DNA from: Erigeron canadensis | Taxonomy: Eukaryota; Streptophyta; Magnoliopsida; Asterales; Asteraceae | Direction of reading: 5' to 3' | NCBI RefSeq assembly: GCF_010389155.1 | Contig: NC_057763.1 | Span: 47,474,645 to 47,538,644, forward strand | Length of the DNA: 64,000 nt | The notes under the pieces: model-generated | What the model was told of the DNA's origin: nothing | Databases searched by the model: none | What the model saw: only the letters and a program-made list of their open reading frames with translations | Translations under genes and position numbers: made by a program | In this document: one piece after another, positions 1 to 12,660 of the stretch | How positions within the stretch are numbered: position 1 is the stretch's first letter | How the letters are laid out: each line of letters begins with the position of its first letter

Positions 1-1573
1 TATTTTCATGTCGCTTTACTTTAAGTAATATTATGTTTGTTGGTCTGATCATGTATCCCAACCTTATCATATCATTTTCTTTTCGAAAATATTTGGTCAA
101 TAAATTGTTATAAGAACATTTCGACTATGAGACAAGCTAAAGGGTAATCCGAATAAAAATTCTAGAAGTCAAGTGCTAAGATGGAAGAAAGAATTCCTAG
201 CCAGCTTCTGACACGGATTATAAAAACCCAAGTACTTGTGAAGGCAAGACAGACAAACCAAGTGCCTAAAGGCTAAGACATGACTCATATGTATGAGTGG
301 AAACTTCAAAAAAGGATAAAACCCATCTAACACTTAAAACATTTTCATCTTGCTCACCCAGGAGGATAGATACTTTTCACATGAAAAAGATAGATAAACA
401 AATACAAGATGTATGTCTAAGTTAAGCTTGGCTAGCACTTAGAAAACTTTCATCCTCTAGATGAAAAGCTTAGTTAACACTTAGACAATTTTTCTCATAT
501 ACTTGATAAGAGTATAGTGCTTCTAGCTGGAAGCAAGACACAAATTAAACAAAGTCTCATCAATGTGAGTCCCAAGTGTAACAAGCTAAAATTGGGTCCA
601 ACTGAACACTAATATAAATTTATTCTTCTTTTTATTCATTGGATAAAAAGGTAGGTACTTCTCATCGGAAAGTGATATTTTTATTCATCTTTTTGTTCAT
701 CGGACAAGAAGGTAAGCACTTCTCATCGGGAAGTGATATTGATGAAGGGATAACGAAGAAATTACTTCATCCCCATCAATTCTACGTCTTATTCATTCAT
801 TAGATGATAAGATAAGCGTTTCCTATTGGGAAGCGGCGCGCATAAAATTTTGGTCACCTTTTTTATTCATCGAATAAAAAGATAAAAACTTCTCGTCGAG
901 AGGTGACAATACTCGCGAGTAATAAAGTTTTTAAGATCCAGAGAGGACAAAAATAAAATAAAAAAAAATGCAAAGTTCTTGTCAAAAACCCTTTGTTATT
1001 GAACTTGGGGACTTGTGTACATGTGGTATGACACAGACCCGCACTTAAAATCGGATGGCTTACCCCTGGCCAGGTGTGTTCTAAACCAACCTTATTGAAT
1101 TTGAGTTGCAAAGCAACACATATATGTATATTAGTTTTTATTCAAAGAGAGCATAAAGGCCAGGGCCCACTTCGACAAAAAGGCTCGACAGATTCAAGTC
1201 TAACATAAAGTCCGAGGTGAATTTGCCATATATAATATTATTATATTATTATAAGTATCAACCAAGAGGCAAGGAAACAACAGAGCGACATTTATATATA
1301 TGTGGCAAAGCGTCAAAGTGACGTACAACAAAATAGACAAGAACTTGAATGGGCTTAGGCACAGACTCACCCCATTCTTCTTTCTTTATTATCATAGCCA
1401 TATAGGCCCAGGCCAAACAAAGTAAGAAAGACGGAAGTTTTTTCCATGGAGCACCCTGACCGTCTTGGCTATTACAAACAAAAAGAAAAAAGAATAAGGG
1501 TCGTTTATTTAACTCCTTTTCTGCTTCCTACTTCATTAAAAAAAAAAGGAAACGAAAATCAATTACAAAATTA

Positions 1574-1621
<48 letters not shown>

Positions 1622-2381
1622 GAATTAAAGAATGAAAACACATCTTTCTCCGCAGCCAAAAGAAAAGAGTAAAAAGGAAAGATGAAAGGCATCTATGTCC
1701 TTCCTTTCTATTGTGTTACTCTTTCGATGATAGGATAAGGTATAAATCCTACCTTAGAAAAGTGAGTTGAAGGGAAGGAAAGAAAAGAACCGTATAAGAA
1801 GGGAAGGCAAAAAAGAATGATAGAATAAAAGAATCCTATGGTATTTGGGATAGATACAAGGTCGGATATGGGGAAACATATAATCAGGAAGTTCCTTAAA
1901 GAAAAGAATTCCCAGCCGACAGGGAGCTTAACCCCAGCCAAATTCCCAGCCGATCCGGAGCAAAATCCCAGCCGAAGTAGAGCCACATCTCAGCTAGCTT
2001 TAAGAAAAAACCGATCCCACCTCTAAATCTTCATTTCATTATATTATATTCCTTTATGTGAAGATATAGTTGATGAGGAGAGTCCACGTGACCACCCCTT
2101 TTTATTTGTGACAACCATTTCGAAAGTGAGATATATATATATATATATATATTAACAAAAAGATAATTGGTAAGCCTTCAGTGGGACCCGTGCGAAGTCT
2201 TAACAACCCTCTGTCGAACCTTTAAAATAAGAAGGAATCGGCCCTTCACATTACATAAACGGCGCTTCAATAGGGGAAGAGAAAAAAATGTTTCTTATAT
2301 GAAACAAAGAATGTAAAGAAATATGTAAAGTTTGAATCCAAGTTTTCTAAGAAGAAATCTTACCTTCAAATTTGGGGGACT
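1..2381. other. Non-coding repeat-rich DNA, probably the 3' flank of an LTR retroelement
   Basis: I see no credible coding region here. Between about 630 and 910 a degenerate unit recurs about four times: a 'ttcatcgga(t/c)aa(a/g)aaggta' core followed by 'acttctcatcggg/aagtgatatt'. An (ATT)n/(AAT)n microsatellite lies at about 1572-1621 and a short (AT)n at 2133-2151. Three copies of a 'cccagccga' motif occur at 1910-1980. The stretch ends in a purine-rich tract with a GGGGGA core just before the proposed LTR start at 2382, which would fit a polypurine tract. That it is the tail of an LTR element whose body lies left of the window is inference; small open frames here have no recognisable protein character. 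Confidence 0.4.
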
Positions 2382-2424
2382 TGATGAGTTATGGTGAGAT
2401 ATCGCCAAAAATATATATATAATC

Positions 2425-2755
2425 GGGGTGTCTAATTTTCAAGGGATGGAAATATCTAACCTTCAAGGGAAGGAGATGCCTAGCCTTCAAGGGAAGGAAA
2501 TGTCTAACCTTCAAAGGAAGGAGATGTCTAACCTTCAAGGGAAGGAGATGCCTAACCTTAAGGGAGGAGTTATCTAACCTTCAAGGTAAGGAAATGTCTA
2601 ACCTTCAAGGGAAGGAGATGCCTAGCCTTCAAGGGAAGAAAATGCCTAACCTTCAAGGGAAGGAAATGTCTAACCTTCAAGGGAGGGAGATGCCTAACCT
2701 TCAAGGGAAGGAGTTGTCTAACCTTCAAGGGAAGGAAATGTCTAACCTTCGAGAG
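2425..2755 (+). repeat. 24-bp minisatellite, about 14 copies
   Basis: The unit is close to 'tctaaccttcaagggaagga' plus four more bases (gatg or aatg), repeated roughly fourteen times with substitutions and one short unit near 2560. It lies just inside the proposed LTR start. Because 24 is a multiple of three it makes an open frame of repeated NLQGKEM-like octapeptides, which I read as a by-product of the repeat and not as a gene. Confidence 0.85.
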
Positions 2756-3392
2756 TGGTTATTGAGGCTTAGAGAGAGAGGGGAGATGCTAGTAAAAGAA
2801 AGAGAGAAGGGAGAACCTTCACAAGTGGCCCGACGTCTAAATTAAGCAAAGATAAGAAAGAGAGTCAAGAGAGAGAGAGAGGGACTAATCCTAAGGAAAG
2901 GAAGGAGTCTGGATCTAGTCTAAATTAATTAATATATATACATATATATTAAAAGGTCGGCACAAAGAAAGGAAAGGATGGGGGCCCAGCCGAGTTTTCA
3001 AGGAAAGAGAATCTGGAGGTGGGTCCCACCCTCGGCGAGGCTTAAGAAAGAGTCTAACCTCTCATACCTCTCATATTTATATTTATACACACATAAATAT
3101 AAATATCCACCCTAATAAATAAAGGTAAAGTCTTCGAGTTCAATATTTCGACGTATACTCCATAACCTTCCATACCTCGTACTGGGCCAGAGCCCATTTC
3201 TGACAGGCCCAAATTAAGATGTGACCTAATTGTCAGTTTATAAATACTCCTTATCATTGGCTGTCACACCATTCATTGACATTCATTCACAATCAATTCA
3301 TTATTTATCACACACTTTATATAATATTCTCTGCAACAACAGAAGAATATACAGAAGCAATAATACATACATTCATCATTAATCAATCATTA

Positions 3393-6300
3393 TGTAACAC
3401 CCCAACTAAGGCGGAACAATGAGATGTACAGAAAGTCGAGTATTCAAAACAAAGGATTATAAATAACATTCACCATAGCTTTATTTGATAAAAAGAATTT
3501 ACAATGTACAAACATGTGAACCAATTTCCAAGTACAAATGCGTCCACCATACTCGGATATTAAGTCCACGAACCAAATAACAAGCACATGAAATAGTAAA
3601 CTACAATGATCAAGGCGGATTCAATTGCCTATCACAAGGTTTGATCTTTGACTCCAAAGTGCAATGCAAATAATCATGAAGCATATAAATCCTCAATGCG
3701 TAAGCTTATTTCCTGAAAAGCATGAAGAAAAAGTGTCAACTACGAAAACGTAGTTGGTGAGTGCATAGGTTTTTATATAAATCTTGGTACATCACCGTTT
3801 TAATACTTAGAAAACCGATTACTATTACATTTCAAAATATCCAAACCATATGACCGACAAAATTTTCATATCATATTATCAGGTTTCCAAATACCATAAT
3901 GTCACATCAGGACTTGGAAAAATCCATAGTAAAATTTCAGGTTCTCATTTGTCAAATCTATAAATCGATTAATCGTATATCATACCAAAATCATTTCAAT
4001 ATCACCAATTTCAACGTCTTTCAAGATATCATATGAGGGACGATACCCAATCCGTATGTTCAAACAATTTCCAATTATCAACAATATTAATATCAATTTC
4101 ACTTAGCCACAAGGGCATAATTCAATATCAATTTCATTTAGCCACAAAGGCATAATTTACATAATTTTGATGAGTAAATGCTTGAGCCACTACTACTACC
4201 ATTTTATCAAGTCCAACAATATATATATAATTCATTTCATAGCACAAGCTGTCAATCAAGTGCCGTATTAATAATAATAGGGTCGTGCCATGAAGACGAT
4301 CATTCAAATTTAAGGTAGCTAGAACACCGCGTGGTCGGACTGGGAATGATGGCCGTCACAAAGGCAACCAGACATCCCACCGTTACACGTTGGGTGGGTG
4401 GACAAATCCTAGTTGCGCAACTCTCTAACTACAGGCCTCCACTTTCGGAGTAAATAGTAGTGTACCGAAAGAAAACGGGTTGACAGAACTCAAGCTCATC
4501 ATAAAACATTTATCACATTGAACTTACTAAACAATTTCATTTCATAGTCATATTAGCAAAAATCATTTTATATATATATATATATATATAAGCATATTTA
4601 TTTATATGTCATGCTTTTCACCCCGATAGTTAAACACATAAAGTAGTTTGAAAAGGGGCTATGACTCACCTTGATATGCCGCATATTATACTCATCTATC
4701 CAAAATGGGTATTTCCCATCTATAGCTTCCTTGACCATATATCCATTATGTTCATCCATCATATTTCAAGCCAAGACTATCCCTACGATAGGACTAATAT
4801 ACGTAAGTTCCTATCTTAAGCCATCACTTAGAAATGCCATTTTCATTATGTTGCTATCAATTGTGGGATCCAAGTATATTGGTAACACTCGCATCGTTTT
4901 GGTTGTAGAGATTGATGGTGTAAAAGGTTACTTTTACTACATGCGTAGTTATAAGTTGTTAGGTTCTCGGTAACTTGGCTTCATTTGTGGTTTCACTTGG
5001 CATATTAGGTTATCATATATAAATGCCATATTAAGTTATATTATCCTTATTCATCATTTGATGTGTAACCAACTTTAGCACGAATTAGCATTTGTGATAT
5101 CAATATATAGCTTGGTTAACATAATTACTTATGCCTATCTCACTTAATTATCTTTGTTTTATTTAGATTACACTTATCTCATGAAATTCGTTTAAGTGTT
5201 ATGGGCCATTATCAATTGGGCCAAAATGTGATGGGTTTTTAAGTGACTTGGGCTTAGTTTAGTTATTGGGCTTAACCTTATTTGGGTTATGTGCTTAATG
5301 GGTTATATTGGTTATTGGACTTTATGGTTTGTTGGGCCAAGTGGGCCTACTGATTTATTGTTCTATGGGTTTAGTATTTGGGCCCGGTTAGCCCATTATG
5401 GTCTTTTAGTGCATCTTTTAGCCCATTATACAAATGGTTAGTTTCCTTTCAAATTTTCTGTTTTTAATTCAGATTTTTATGAAATGTTGGATACTATTTT
5501 GGGGTCAAGCCGAATTATTTGGACCTTCATGATTTTTACACAATGACTTATATGTATATAGTATTTTTGTGAATTTTTGGTGAATTTTTAGATGATGTTT
5601 GGTGTCCTTAAAAATTATCCAAACAAAAACTGTCCCGAATGGGCACTGCTTGCGACATCAAAATTTTTATAAAAGTTCTTGATGTTTTGATTGTTAGAAA
5701 AATCCCATGATTTTATTTTAAGTTCAAAACACATTGAAATTACTTTCCACCAAGTATGACCTCCTGGAGCCTTTTGGTTTAGGATATAAAAATTTTCAAA
5801 GTGCATAAAATATTCAGACAAAATAAAAGCTTTGACCAGTTTCAGTAGAAAATTCATATCTTTCGTTCTGTTCAGTATTTTTGAGTAATTCCGGTTGGAG
5901 GTTAATCTTAACTCATTTTTCTACAACTTTTATTTTGATACTTTTTCTTGAAAATGCCCTCACATGTTCAGTTCACCCGATTTAATATAGAAAATTATTT
6001 CTGTCAGAATGTTCTTGATTATATCAACCCACCAATGACCTTTCTAGCTTAATTAACACTTAAATCCATAACTACAAGATTAATACTTCTCTTTGTATCA
6101 CTTTAACATCAATATTCACTGATTTCAAACATATACAAGATCATTCTTCAACACATTAAACTGATTTTATACAAAACTTATTCAACAAACCTAGTTCTTG
6201 CAAAATCATCCAAAAATGTGATTGCATGTAACCATCTAGCCATTTTATGAACAAATCTCCTAACAAGTCTTCTATAAAACATAAAAATATGTTTATTCTT

Positions 6301-7641
6301 GAAAATCATAGAAATATATTAATGAATATATGAAAATATATCTTCATTTTTCAAGGAAAAGTCACTTTACTAGATAATAACATAACACAACACTTTTGGG
6401 TCTTTAACTTGTTGAATCCTAGAATCATTCTTCTAGATCTTGACATGCATGAGCATGTGGAAGAAGATTCTATCAACTTGCCCTCATCAAGTGTGTTTTT
6501 CAAAGAAAACAAGAATAAAACATAAACTTTTGATAAAAATCCTTGAATATATACAAGAACAAGATAGATTAAACTAAGAGATGATGAGTTATACCCTTGA
6601 TGAACTCGAAATGGAGGCTGTTTTGGACAGCCAAACCCACGACCATATGACCCCAAAATGGACTCCTTGGCTTGCTTTAACACACCCTTGAATGATCTAG
6701 CATGAACCCTTATTATTATAGTTGATTCACTTAAGATTTTTGAGCTCTAATTTGTGTTGTATGAATCAAAAATGAGAAGAAGAAAAGGAGAGAAAAGTGC
6801 AGAAAATTTGAGAGGAAAAGAGAGAGTTTTTGGAGATGTGTGGTGTGTTGAAATGAAAAGTGAGAGTGTAGAGGGGAGGGAGCACGAAAATTAGAGGGTT
6901 GTGGGGTGTTAGAGACTTGTTAATTGGTTGAGTTGAGTGGTGGAGAGGTGGCCATTGGTTAGTAAAAGGTTGGTGGTGTGGATTTTGAATGTTGTAATGT
7001 ATTTGGATGTATAAATGACTAGATTCAATATACATGTATAGGTGTATGTATATGTGAGTGTAAGACATGGAGGAGAGTGTAAGAATAAGTGGGTTAGTTA
7101 TATGTTGATTGGTGAATTTTATAAGAGTTTATATTTATAATAAGTTTAAGTTGTATGCATATCTTTTAGTTGGAAGACTTATTCAAATGTTACAATATAT
7201 TTATGTACTTATTATTATTCAAGCTTACTATTATGTACATAATAATTTATAAATCTATTTTCAAGATGGTCATAATATTTTTGTGCTCAAATGTACTTTA
7301 ATTAGCTTTGTGTTTGAATTGTTGGACATTTATAGGGATTTTTGGTTATTATCACAACTTGTAAGTCTTGTATAATTATTTATGTAACTCAACTTCTCGA
7401 AATAAAATTTTGGTTCATTGACATTTCACCAAGTTTGATTAGAACTAATTTATAGCTTGAGATCGTATTGAATGATTATAGTTATTGTTTATGGCATTTC
7501 TAAGGCATTTCACTGTACTAGGGGGCAATTATCGCTATGCTTTGAATGTCTAGAAGGTCGATTCTCTTAATAAACCTCTAGGGATAAGAACCTAGATAAG
7601 TCCAAGTAAATTATCCTAATTGGAAATTGAGGGTTGTTACA
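3393..7641 (-). mobile_element. Giant solo LTR, 4249 bp, Ty3/gypsy type, target duplication CATTA
   Basis: On the plus strand it begins TGTAACACCCCAAC and ends GAGGGTTGTTACA, so the termini are inverted TGTAACA/TGTTACA. The flanks are CATTA (3388-3392) and CATTA (7642-7646), an exact 5-bp target duplication. No gag or pol coding is visible inside, so this is a solo LTR. Its ends match those of two other LTRs in the window: 'ttccgcyttag' lies next to the terminal GGTGTKACA in this element and in the 46722-49515 LTR, and the other end TGTAACAACCCTCAA matches the 17352-19397 solo LTR. The orientation is inferred from the 46722-49515 LTR, which is attached to pol on the minus strand. Confidence 0.85.
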
Positions 7642-7812
7642 CATTACATATTACTAATATCGTCCATAGATCGATACATCTCTATGGGAAAATCATCATA
7701 CACCTTAGATTCGTCAAGAATTTATTAGGTTTACACTACTTCGTAGGAGATCTTGATGATTTTCTTGGTTAAACCCACTTTGTGATTGAGCTTAACAATC
7801 CATGCTCAAACA

Positions 7813-10800
7813 GTTATTTTATATATAATAAAATTTTCCATTAAAAAAACTCTTTTTAAATCTTAAAGACATATATTATTCTTAAAACTTTTCCAAAAAT
7901 TTATTTTATATACAACTTAATTTTTTATTAATCATTCTCATTCACATAATTCTCTCCTTCCTATGTTTAAAAAAAATCATGGTCATATATCTCCTCAACG
8001 AAAAAACATACGGTTTTGTTTTTTAATATCACTTTAATTTTAATTTTGTTATTTTGTTCATGTTTTTTCATTATTTAATATTGAATTGTTATGTTACTGC
8101 TATTGTTTTATCTCTTTTAATCTATGTTGTTGTCAATTGTAGATTGGTTATGACTTCTTCTTCCACTACAAAAGGTTTATTCTTTTGAATTTATTTTGAT
8201 CATGTTTGATAATTAATTTATTTTGCTCATTATTTATATGTTTTTTTTTAATTTAAAATATGACATATATTTTGTTAGTTCTTTTAAATGAAAAGAAGAT
8301 CATTTTGGTTCATATTGTAGATTTGAACTCAACACATGTTAATCATCACCTAAGACTCTGTGTGGTGCATGTATGGACTACATCAGATTAGAACAACGTG
8401 AAAAAAATCAAAACACTTTAAGTTGGTATGTATTTTTTAAAATATTTTTCCTTTTTTGTTAAATTCAAAGATTATGTTTTATTGTTGAGGATCATTTGTT
8501 ATTTGGACTGTTTTAAGTTTTTATTTAATGTATTTGAGTTTTATTTTTAATTTTACTTTTATAACTTTTAACGGTTTTTTATTTTTTGTTATTCATTTGT
8601 TTTGTTATTTATTATTTTGATAATTACTTTTGATATATATATATATATATTTTGATATAATACATCTTTAGTGTTTTGGTCATAGTTGGTTACACTCTAA
8701 TATCCTTATCCCTTTATATTTTGATCCACTTTTTTTTTCTTCTACCACATACTCGTAGTGGATCCACAAAGATGTTAAGAAATGTGTTGAATGCTTGCTT
8801 TTATTAAATGAATGTACCTTTTAATGAGTTTCTTAAAAATAGTTGTAAAAGATGGAAAATGAATGTAAAGAATAGTCCATGTTAAATCTTGTTGTGACTT
8901 CTTTTACTAGCATAAATGAATATGCATGAGCTTTATATAGAGTCTCACTTTAATAAACCATTTGCTTCTTGAAAAGTTATAAGTTGTCGCGTTAATTTCT
9001 GTAAACTTCAAATTTTGTCCACGCCCATTCTAGTGAACATTCCTAAACATTTGTATACGCCATTTTTTTTGGACGTTACATCCATTTCTTCACAATAAAT
9101 AGTGTGTTACAACTTTTTATACACATGTTTAAATGTGAGGATATATCTATAACATTGTGTACTTTTAAACACTACTTTATTGTAGTGTATGTGGTAATTA
9201 TACTCTAGTATACATTTGTTTAGACTATAAAAAACAAGATTGACCGACTTGCTCAAACTACAAAGGAATTTTATTAATAAAGATTTTATTTTATGATTTT
9301 TGGGATAAACATAAAATAATCTTGAATTATTACTATAATATTTTTATTTTATTTTGTACCGATAGTGCCACACAAAATTGGTTTGATCGATGTGGCGCAC
9401 CTGTCAGGACGGCTCCATAATGTGGGCAGTTGCCCTTCAATTTTGGTATAATGTAATTTTTTTAGAGATATATTTGTAGTTTTGTTCCTAAATAATAATA
9501 ATAAAAAATATATTATACATACAAATGTCACCATCGTTGTCATAAGCCTCTTCTTTGGAAGTATGTTACTTATGTTGGAAGCATTAGTTTTGAGATAAAA
9601 TCTTCTATTGGTAAAGTAAAAATCTTCAGTTATTTTTTATTTTTAACGAAGTTGAAGAAAGTGTTTTATTTCTGTGAGTAATTAAAGATAGATGTTCTCA
9701 TAACTGACACCCAAACAAAATTATTTTAAGGGTCCATTTTTTCTAATTCTCCGGTGAGAGTTAATTTTTGTTTAAAAAATTTTTCCCCTCAAAGATGACT
9801 CTAATAAATATAATAAGAGACTTTTAAATTTGCCCCCTCACAAAAAAAAATTCTGGCTTCGTCCCTGTGTGCAAGAATGCAATCGATCTAACGTGCAAGA
9901 ATGTTACGAGTCTGGAGTAAAGCGAGTCATTCCATCGAGTCGTCTCATTTTCCTTTTGTTTTGACTCGACTCGTACGAGTCGACTCGCGACACGTACGAG
10001 TTTGACAACCAGTATGGCTTAGCCTATATATTGGGCCGGCAACTTTACTAGGATGGGCTTGATCTATAATGCAATATACTCGCCCACCTTGTTGAATGGG
10101 CTATACCTAAAAAAAATGGATAATGATAAATCAACCTAATTGGTGTGCCTAAAGATATGCCTAATCGTAAGATGATGATATGTGGAAAAATCAGGGGACA
10201 AGATTAAGAAAGAGAATTAGTGAAATCCACATGTCAAATTCTTAAGATTTTAGGTTGATTTTTAGACATATGAGTTAGGTTGATTAATCATTTTCCAAAA
10301 AAAATACACGGAATTATGAAAAGGCTAGAAAGCCTAGACATGATTATCATCTATCAGACTACATTTTGCATATCTATAAATATGATCAAGAAAATATTTA
10401 GCTAAAGAATTATACGGAATATATTTTCTAAAGACCGACAGCAAAACCATCAATCTATTTTGCTCCTTTTATCAAAACTCTAAGAGTGCATTCTTGAGTT
10501 TTATTTTGGAGAAATAAGAAAAGAAAAGGTAAGATACTTTTAATTTTTGTATTCTTGAGTTTTTGTTTTAAAAGAAAGGGAAAAATAGGATGTTTTGATC
10601 CCAAAACTTTCTTGCCACTTTTGGCAAGATTTAGAAGGAAAAGTGGTGAAATTAATATTATAACCCTCAAACTTATATAAAGGTTTTAATTACTACAAGG
10701 CTATAAATGTAAAATTGTATCTTTTTATCATTTATTTCCTTCCCTTCTAACTCAAGAATACATTTAACTATCAACTATCTTTTCTTTTCTTTCAACTCGA

Positions 10801-10949
10801 AAATGCCTCTTTTTCATGTAATTATCTATCCTTTCTTCCCCTATCCAATCTTCTCCTTTCTTTTCTTTTAATAAAAACTCGAGAATACACATTTAAGATT
10901 AGAAATACCAATAATGATAATCTCAACATCCGTACAGAAAATTCTCCTA
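7813..10949. other. AT-rich intergenic DNA, no gene seen
   Basis: I found no supported coding region. Notable points are an (AT)n at 8633-8650, a nested palindromic motif built from ACTCG/CGAGT at about 9940-9990 of the kind seen in hAT-like subterminal regions, and a short phrase 'ttctggcttcgtccctg' near 9852-9868 that recurs in degraded plant DNA transposons. The foldback MITE at 10117-10297 is listed separately. Confidence 0.6.
10117..10297. mobile_element. Foldback MITE, copy 1
   Basis: The left arm (TGGATAATGATAAATCAACC, then 'taattggtgtgcctaa') and the inverted right arm (TGGAAAATGATTAATCAACC, then 'taactcatatgtctaa') pair over at least 35 bp and continue imperfectly towards the centre. 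A second copy with the same core ('ccac(a/g)tgtcaaattyttaag') lies at about 14790-14962, showing a repeated family. It has no coding capacity. Confidence 0.7.
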
Positions 10950-12334
10950 TCTCTACTACTTATACTATCTTCTTTACATTAATTATATTTACACTACTCA
11001 CCATTGTTACCACCACTATTCGCTACCATTACTATCCGTCGTCATCTCCATCACACAGCTGATCGATGTCGTTGGACCAATCAAAAATAAAATACCAATA
11101 ATTAGTACGGGTAAATAGAGTATCGTATCCTCAAGGAATCAATGGAAAATGTTAAACAATTTGAAAAGTTAATTAATCTAGACATAAACTTAAATCAATT
11201 GATTGATTTAGTTGATTAACTAAAATTAATTGTGAACTTAACAAAATAATTCAATAAAATTAAAGTAGACCATTCTCATGCATCCAAATTATGCTTTCAA
11301 ATATGTAACCTAACTTATATTTGTTGGAAATCACATAGACATGATTCGTTATAATGTTTGGATTGAATGAACTTAAGAACTAAGTTAATCGGTTGTGATG
11401 ATTCACGATAATGAAAACCGGAGAATTGATACAACTAGATTCTCAATTCATTAAAGTAAAATTACAAGTTCATGAGAGATTTATTCAATAATCAATGTTC
11501 ATTTAATAAGTCAAAATCAAATGATAGATGAATTTCATTCAAACTCATAAACAAGTAAATATTCAAACAATTCAAGCAACATTAGATGTATAAGACTAAT
11601 GAGGAATTCAACATCTAATTCAACATGAATATGAGACAGGTTGAACATAAATGTCTTACATAATTGTTCACATGAGATTGATCAAAAGAAACCAAGCCTA
11701 TCATCTTCATCAATGATTCTTCAATGTTGGCTATGATCTACATGGAAATATGATATGGTGATGAACTTGGGGTATTGAGGACTTCTAGAACTGCTATGGT
11801 GTTTGAAAAATATGAATGATAACTTCCCAAGTCGTCAATAGAAGTCATATAAACTGAAAATTAATTAAAACCCAGAAATTTGGATTTTTCACAGGCGGCC
11901 ACCGTCTCCCAAACAGTAGTAGAAGATGTAGCAGTTTTCTTTACGCCAAGCAAACGTATCAAACAGTGCCCAGATTTTGCTGACCGTCTGGGACGGTGGG
12001 CCACATACGCAAGTAATCTTTACGCTGCTTTTGAACGTGTTAAACGGTGACCCAGACTGGCCCAGCGTCCCAGACGTTGGGTCTTTGCGTCTTGCGTGGT
12101 GGCTTAGACTTGAAGTTTTCCAGATTTACTTCTTTTGACTCATTTGTGATCCATTTAACTCCAATTTGTCACCTATAAACTAAAATCACTCAACAAACAT
12201 AAACGCCCCCTATTCTTCTAATAACAAGCACAAAGCGTGTCCATTTCACTCATTAAAGTCATGCAAATTTGGCGTTTATCAACCGCCTCTGCCCTCTACC
12301 ACCATCCTGCTGCAATACGCAGTTCCCCATCTAG
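10950..12334 (+). mobile_element. Mini-Helitron-like element, about 158 bp without its nested insertion
   Basis: The 5' end reads A|TCTCTACTACTTATAC at 10949/10950. The 3' end has a small hairpin (CTGC...GCAG around 12307-12322) followed by CTAG at 12331-12334 and then T. A TC start, a hairpin before CTRR, and insertion between A and T are the classic Helitron signs. Just before the hairpin is a run of CCACYAT-like triplets, as in several similar sequences elsewhere in the window. Most of its present length is the LTR-like insertion at 11060-12281. Confidence 0.5.
11060..12281. mobile_element. Possible solo LTR, 1222 bp, in the mini-Helitron
   Basis: It starts TGATCGATGTCGTTGG and ends GGCGTTTATCA, giving inverted TGAT/ATCA ends. 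The flanks are ACAGC and ACCGC, a 5-bp target duplication with one mismatch. The sequence just inside the start (a 'ggtaaatagagtatcg' stretch) has the look of sequences common in plant LTR-type repeats, but I cannot assign a lineage. No open frame of note. The interruption of an otherwise coherent Helitron tail supports an insertion. Confidence 0.45.
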
Positions 12335-12660
12335 TCAAAACAAATAAATTAGGACTCATGATATCAGTACAAGTTACAATAATACGATTTACATCATACA
12401 GATGCAAAAAGTGATACCACCAATAACCACATAACCATGCATCACATTGAACACCGAACCCATTTATTCATAATAACCCATCATATAAGTACGGTGGTTA
12501 CAAAGTGCACATTTATATGAATCTAGTCATATAAGCTTGAAAGTTTTTTATTTACAATAAATTGCTTTGGAGAAAATCCCAAGTTCATTAAGCTAATATT
12601 GTAAATTAACAGAAGGATTGATTTGAGTTGGAGTTACAAATATATATGCAATTTAATTAA
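12335..12660. other. Downstream region of the RTM2-like gene
   Basis: This holds AT-rich sequence that would contain the 3' UTR and polyadenylation region of the minus-strand gene at 12661-13790. I see no other feature. Confidence 0.5.

Larger units (their letters stand above)
2382..7812 (+). mobile_element. Probable LTR (about 1.18 kb) split by a nested solo LTR
   Basis: A purine-rich tract precedes a TG at 2382 (TGATGAGTTATGG), and the sequence closes with CTCAAACA at 7812, giving TG...CA ends. Removing the nested insertion (3393-7641 plus one CATTA) leaves about 1177 bp. Inside are a U3-like part with a 24-bp minisatellite, a TATA-like 'tttataaatact' at about 3237-3248, and leader-like sequence on both sides of the insertion. 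This layout fits U3-R-U5. The outer target duplication cannot be tested because the other end of the element lies outside the window, so the exact ends are less certain than those of the nested element. Confidence 0.45.

Noticed and set aside
2594..2845. Open frame with repeated NLQGKEM peptide
   Set aside because: Fully explained by a 24-bp minisatellite in a probable LTR; no start context or family.
8165..9190. CACTACAA...TTGTAGTG pair suggesting a CACTA element
   Set aside because: The shared end is only about eight bases, the 3-bp flanks do not match (TTC and TAT), and no subterminal repeats are seen.
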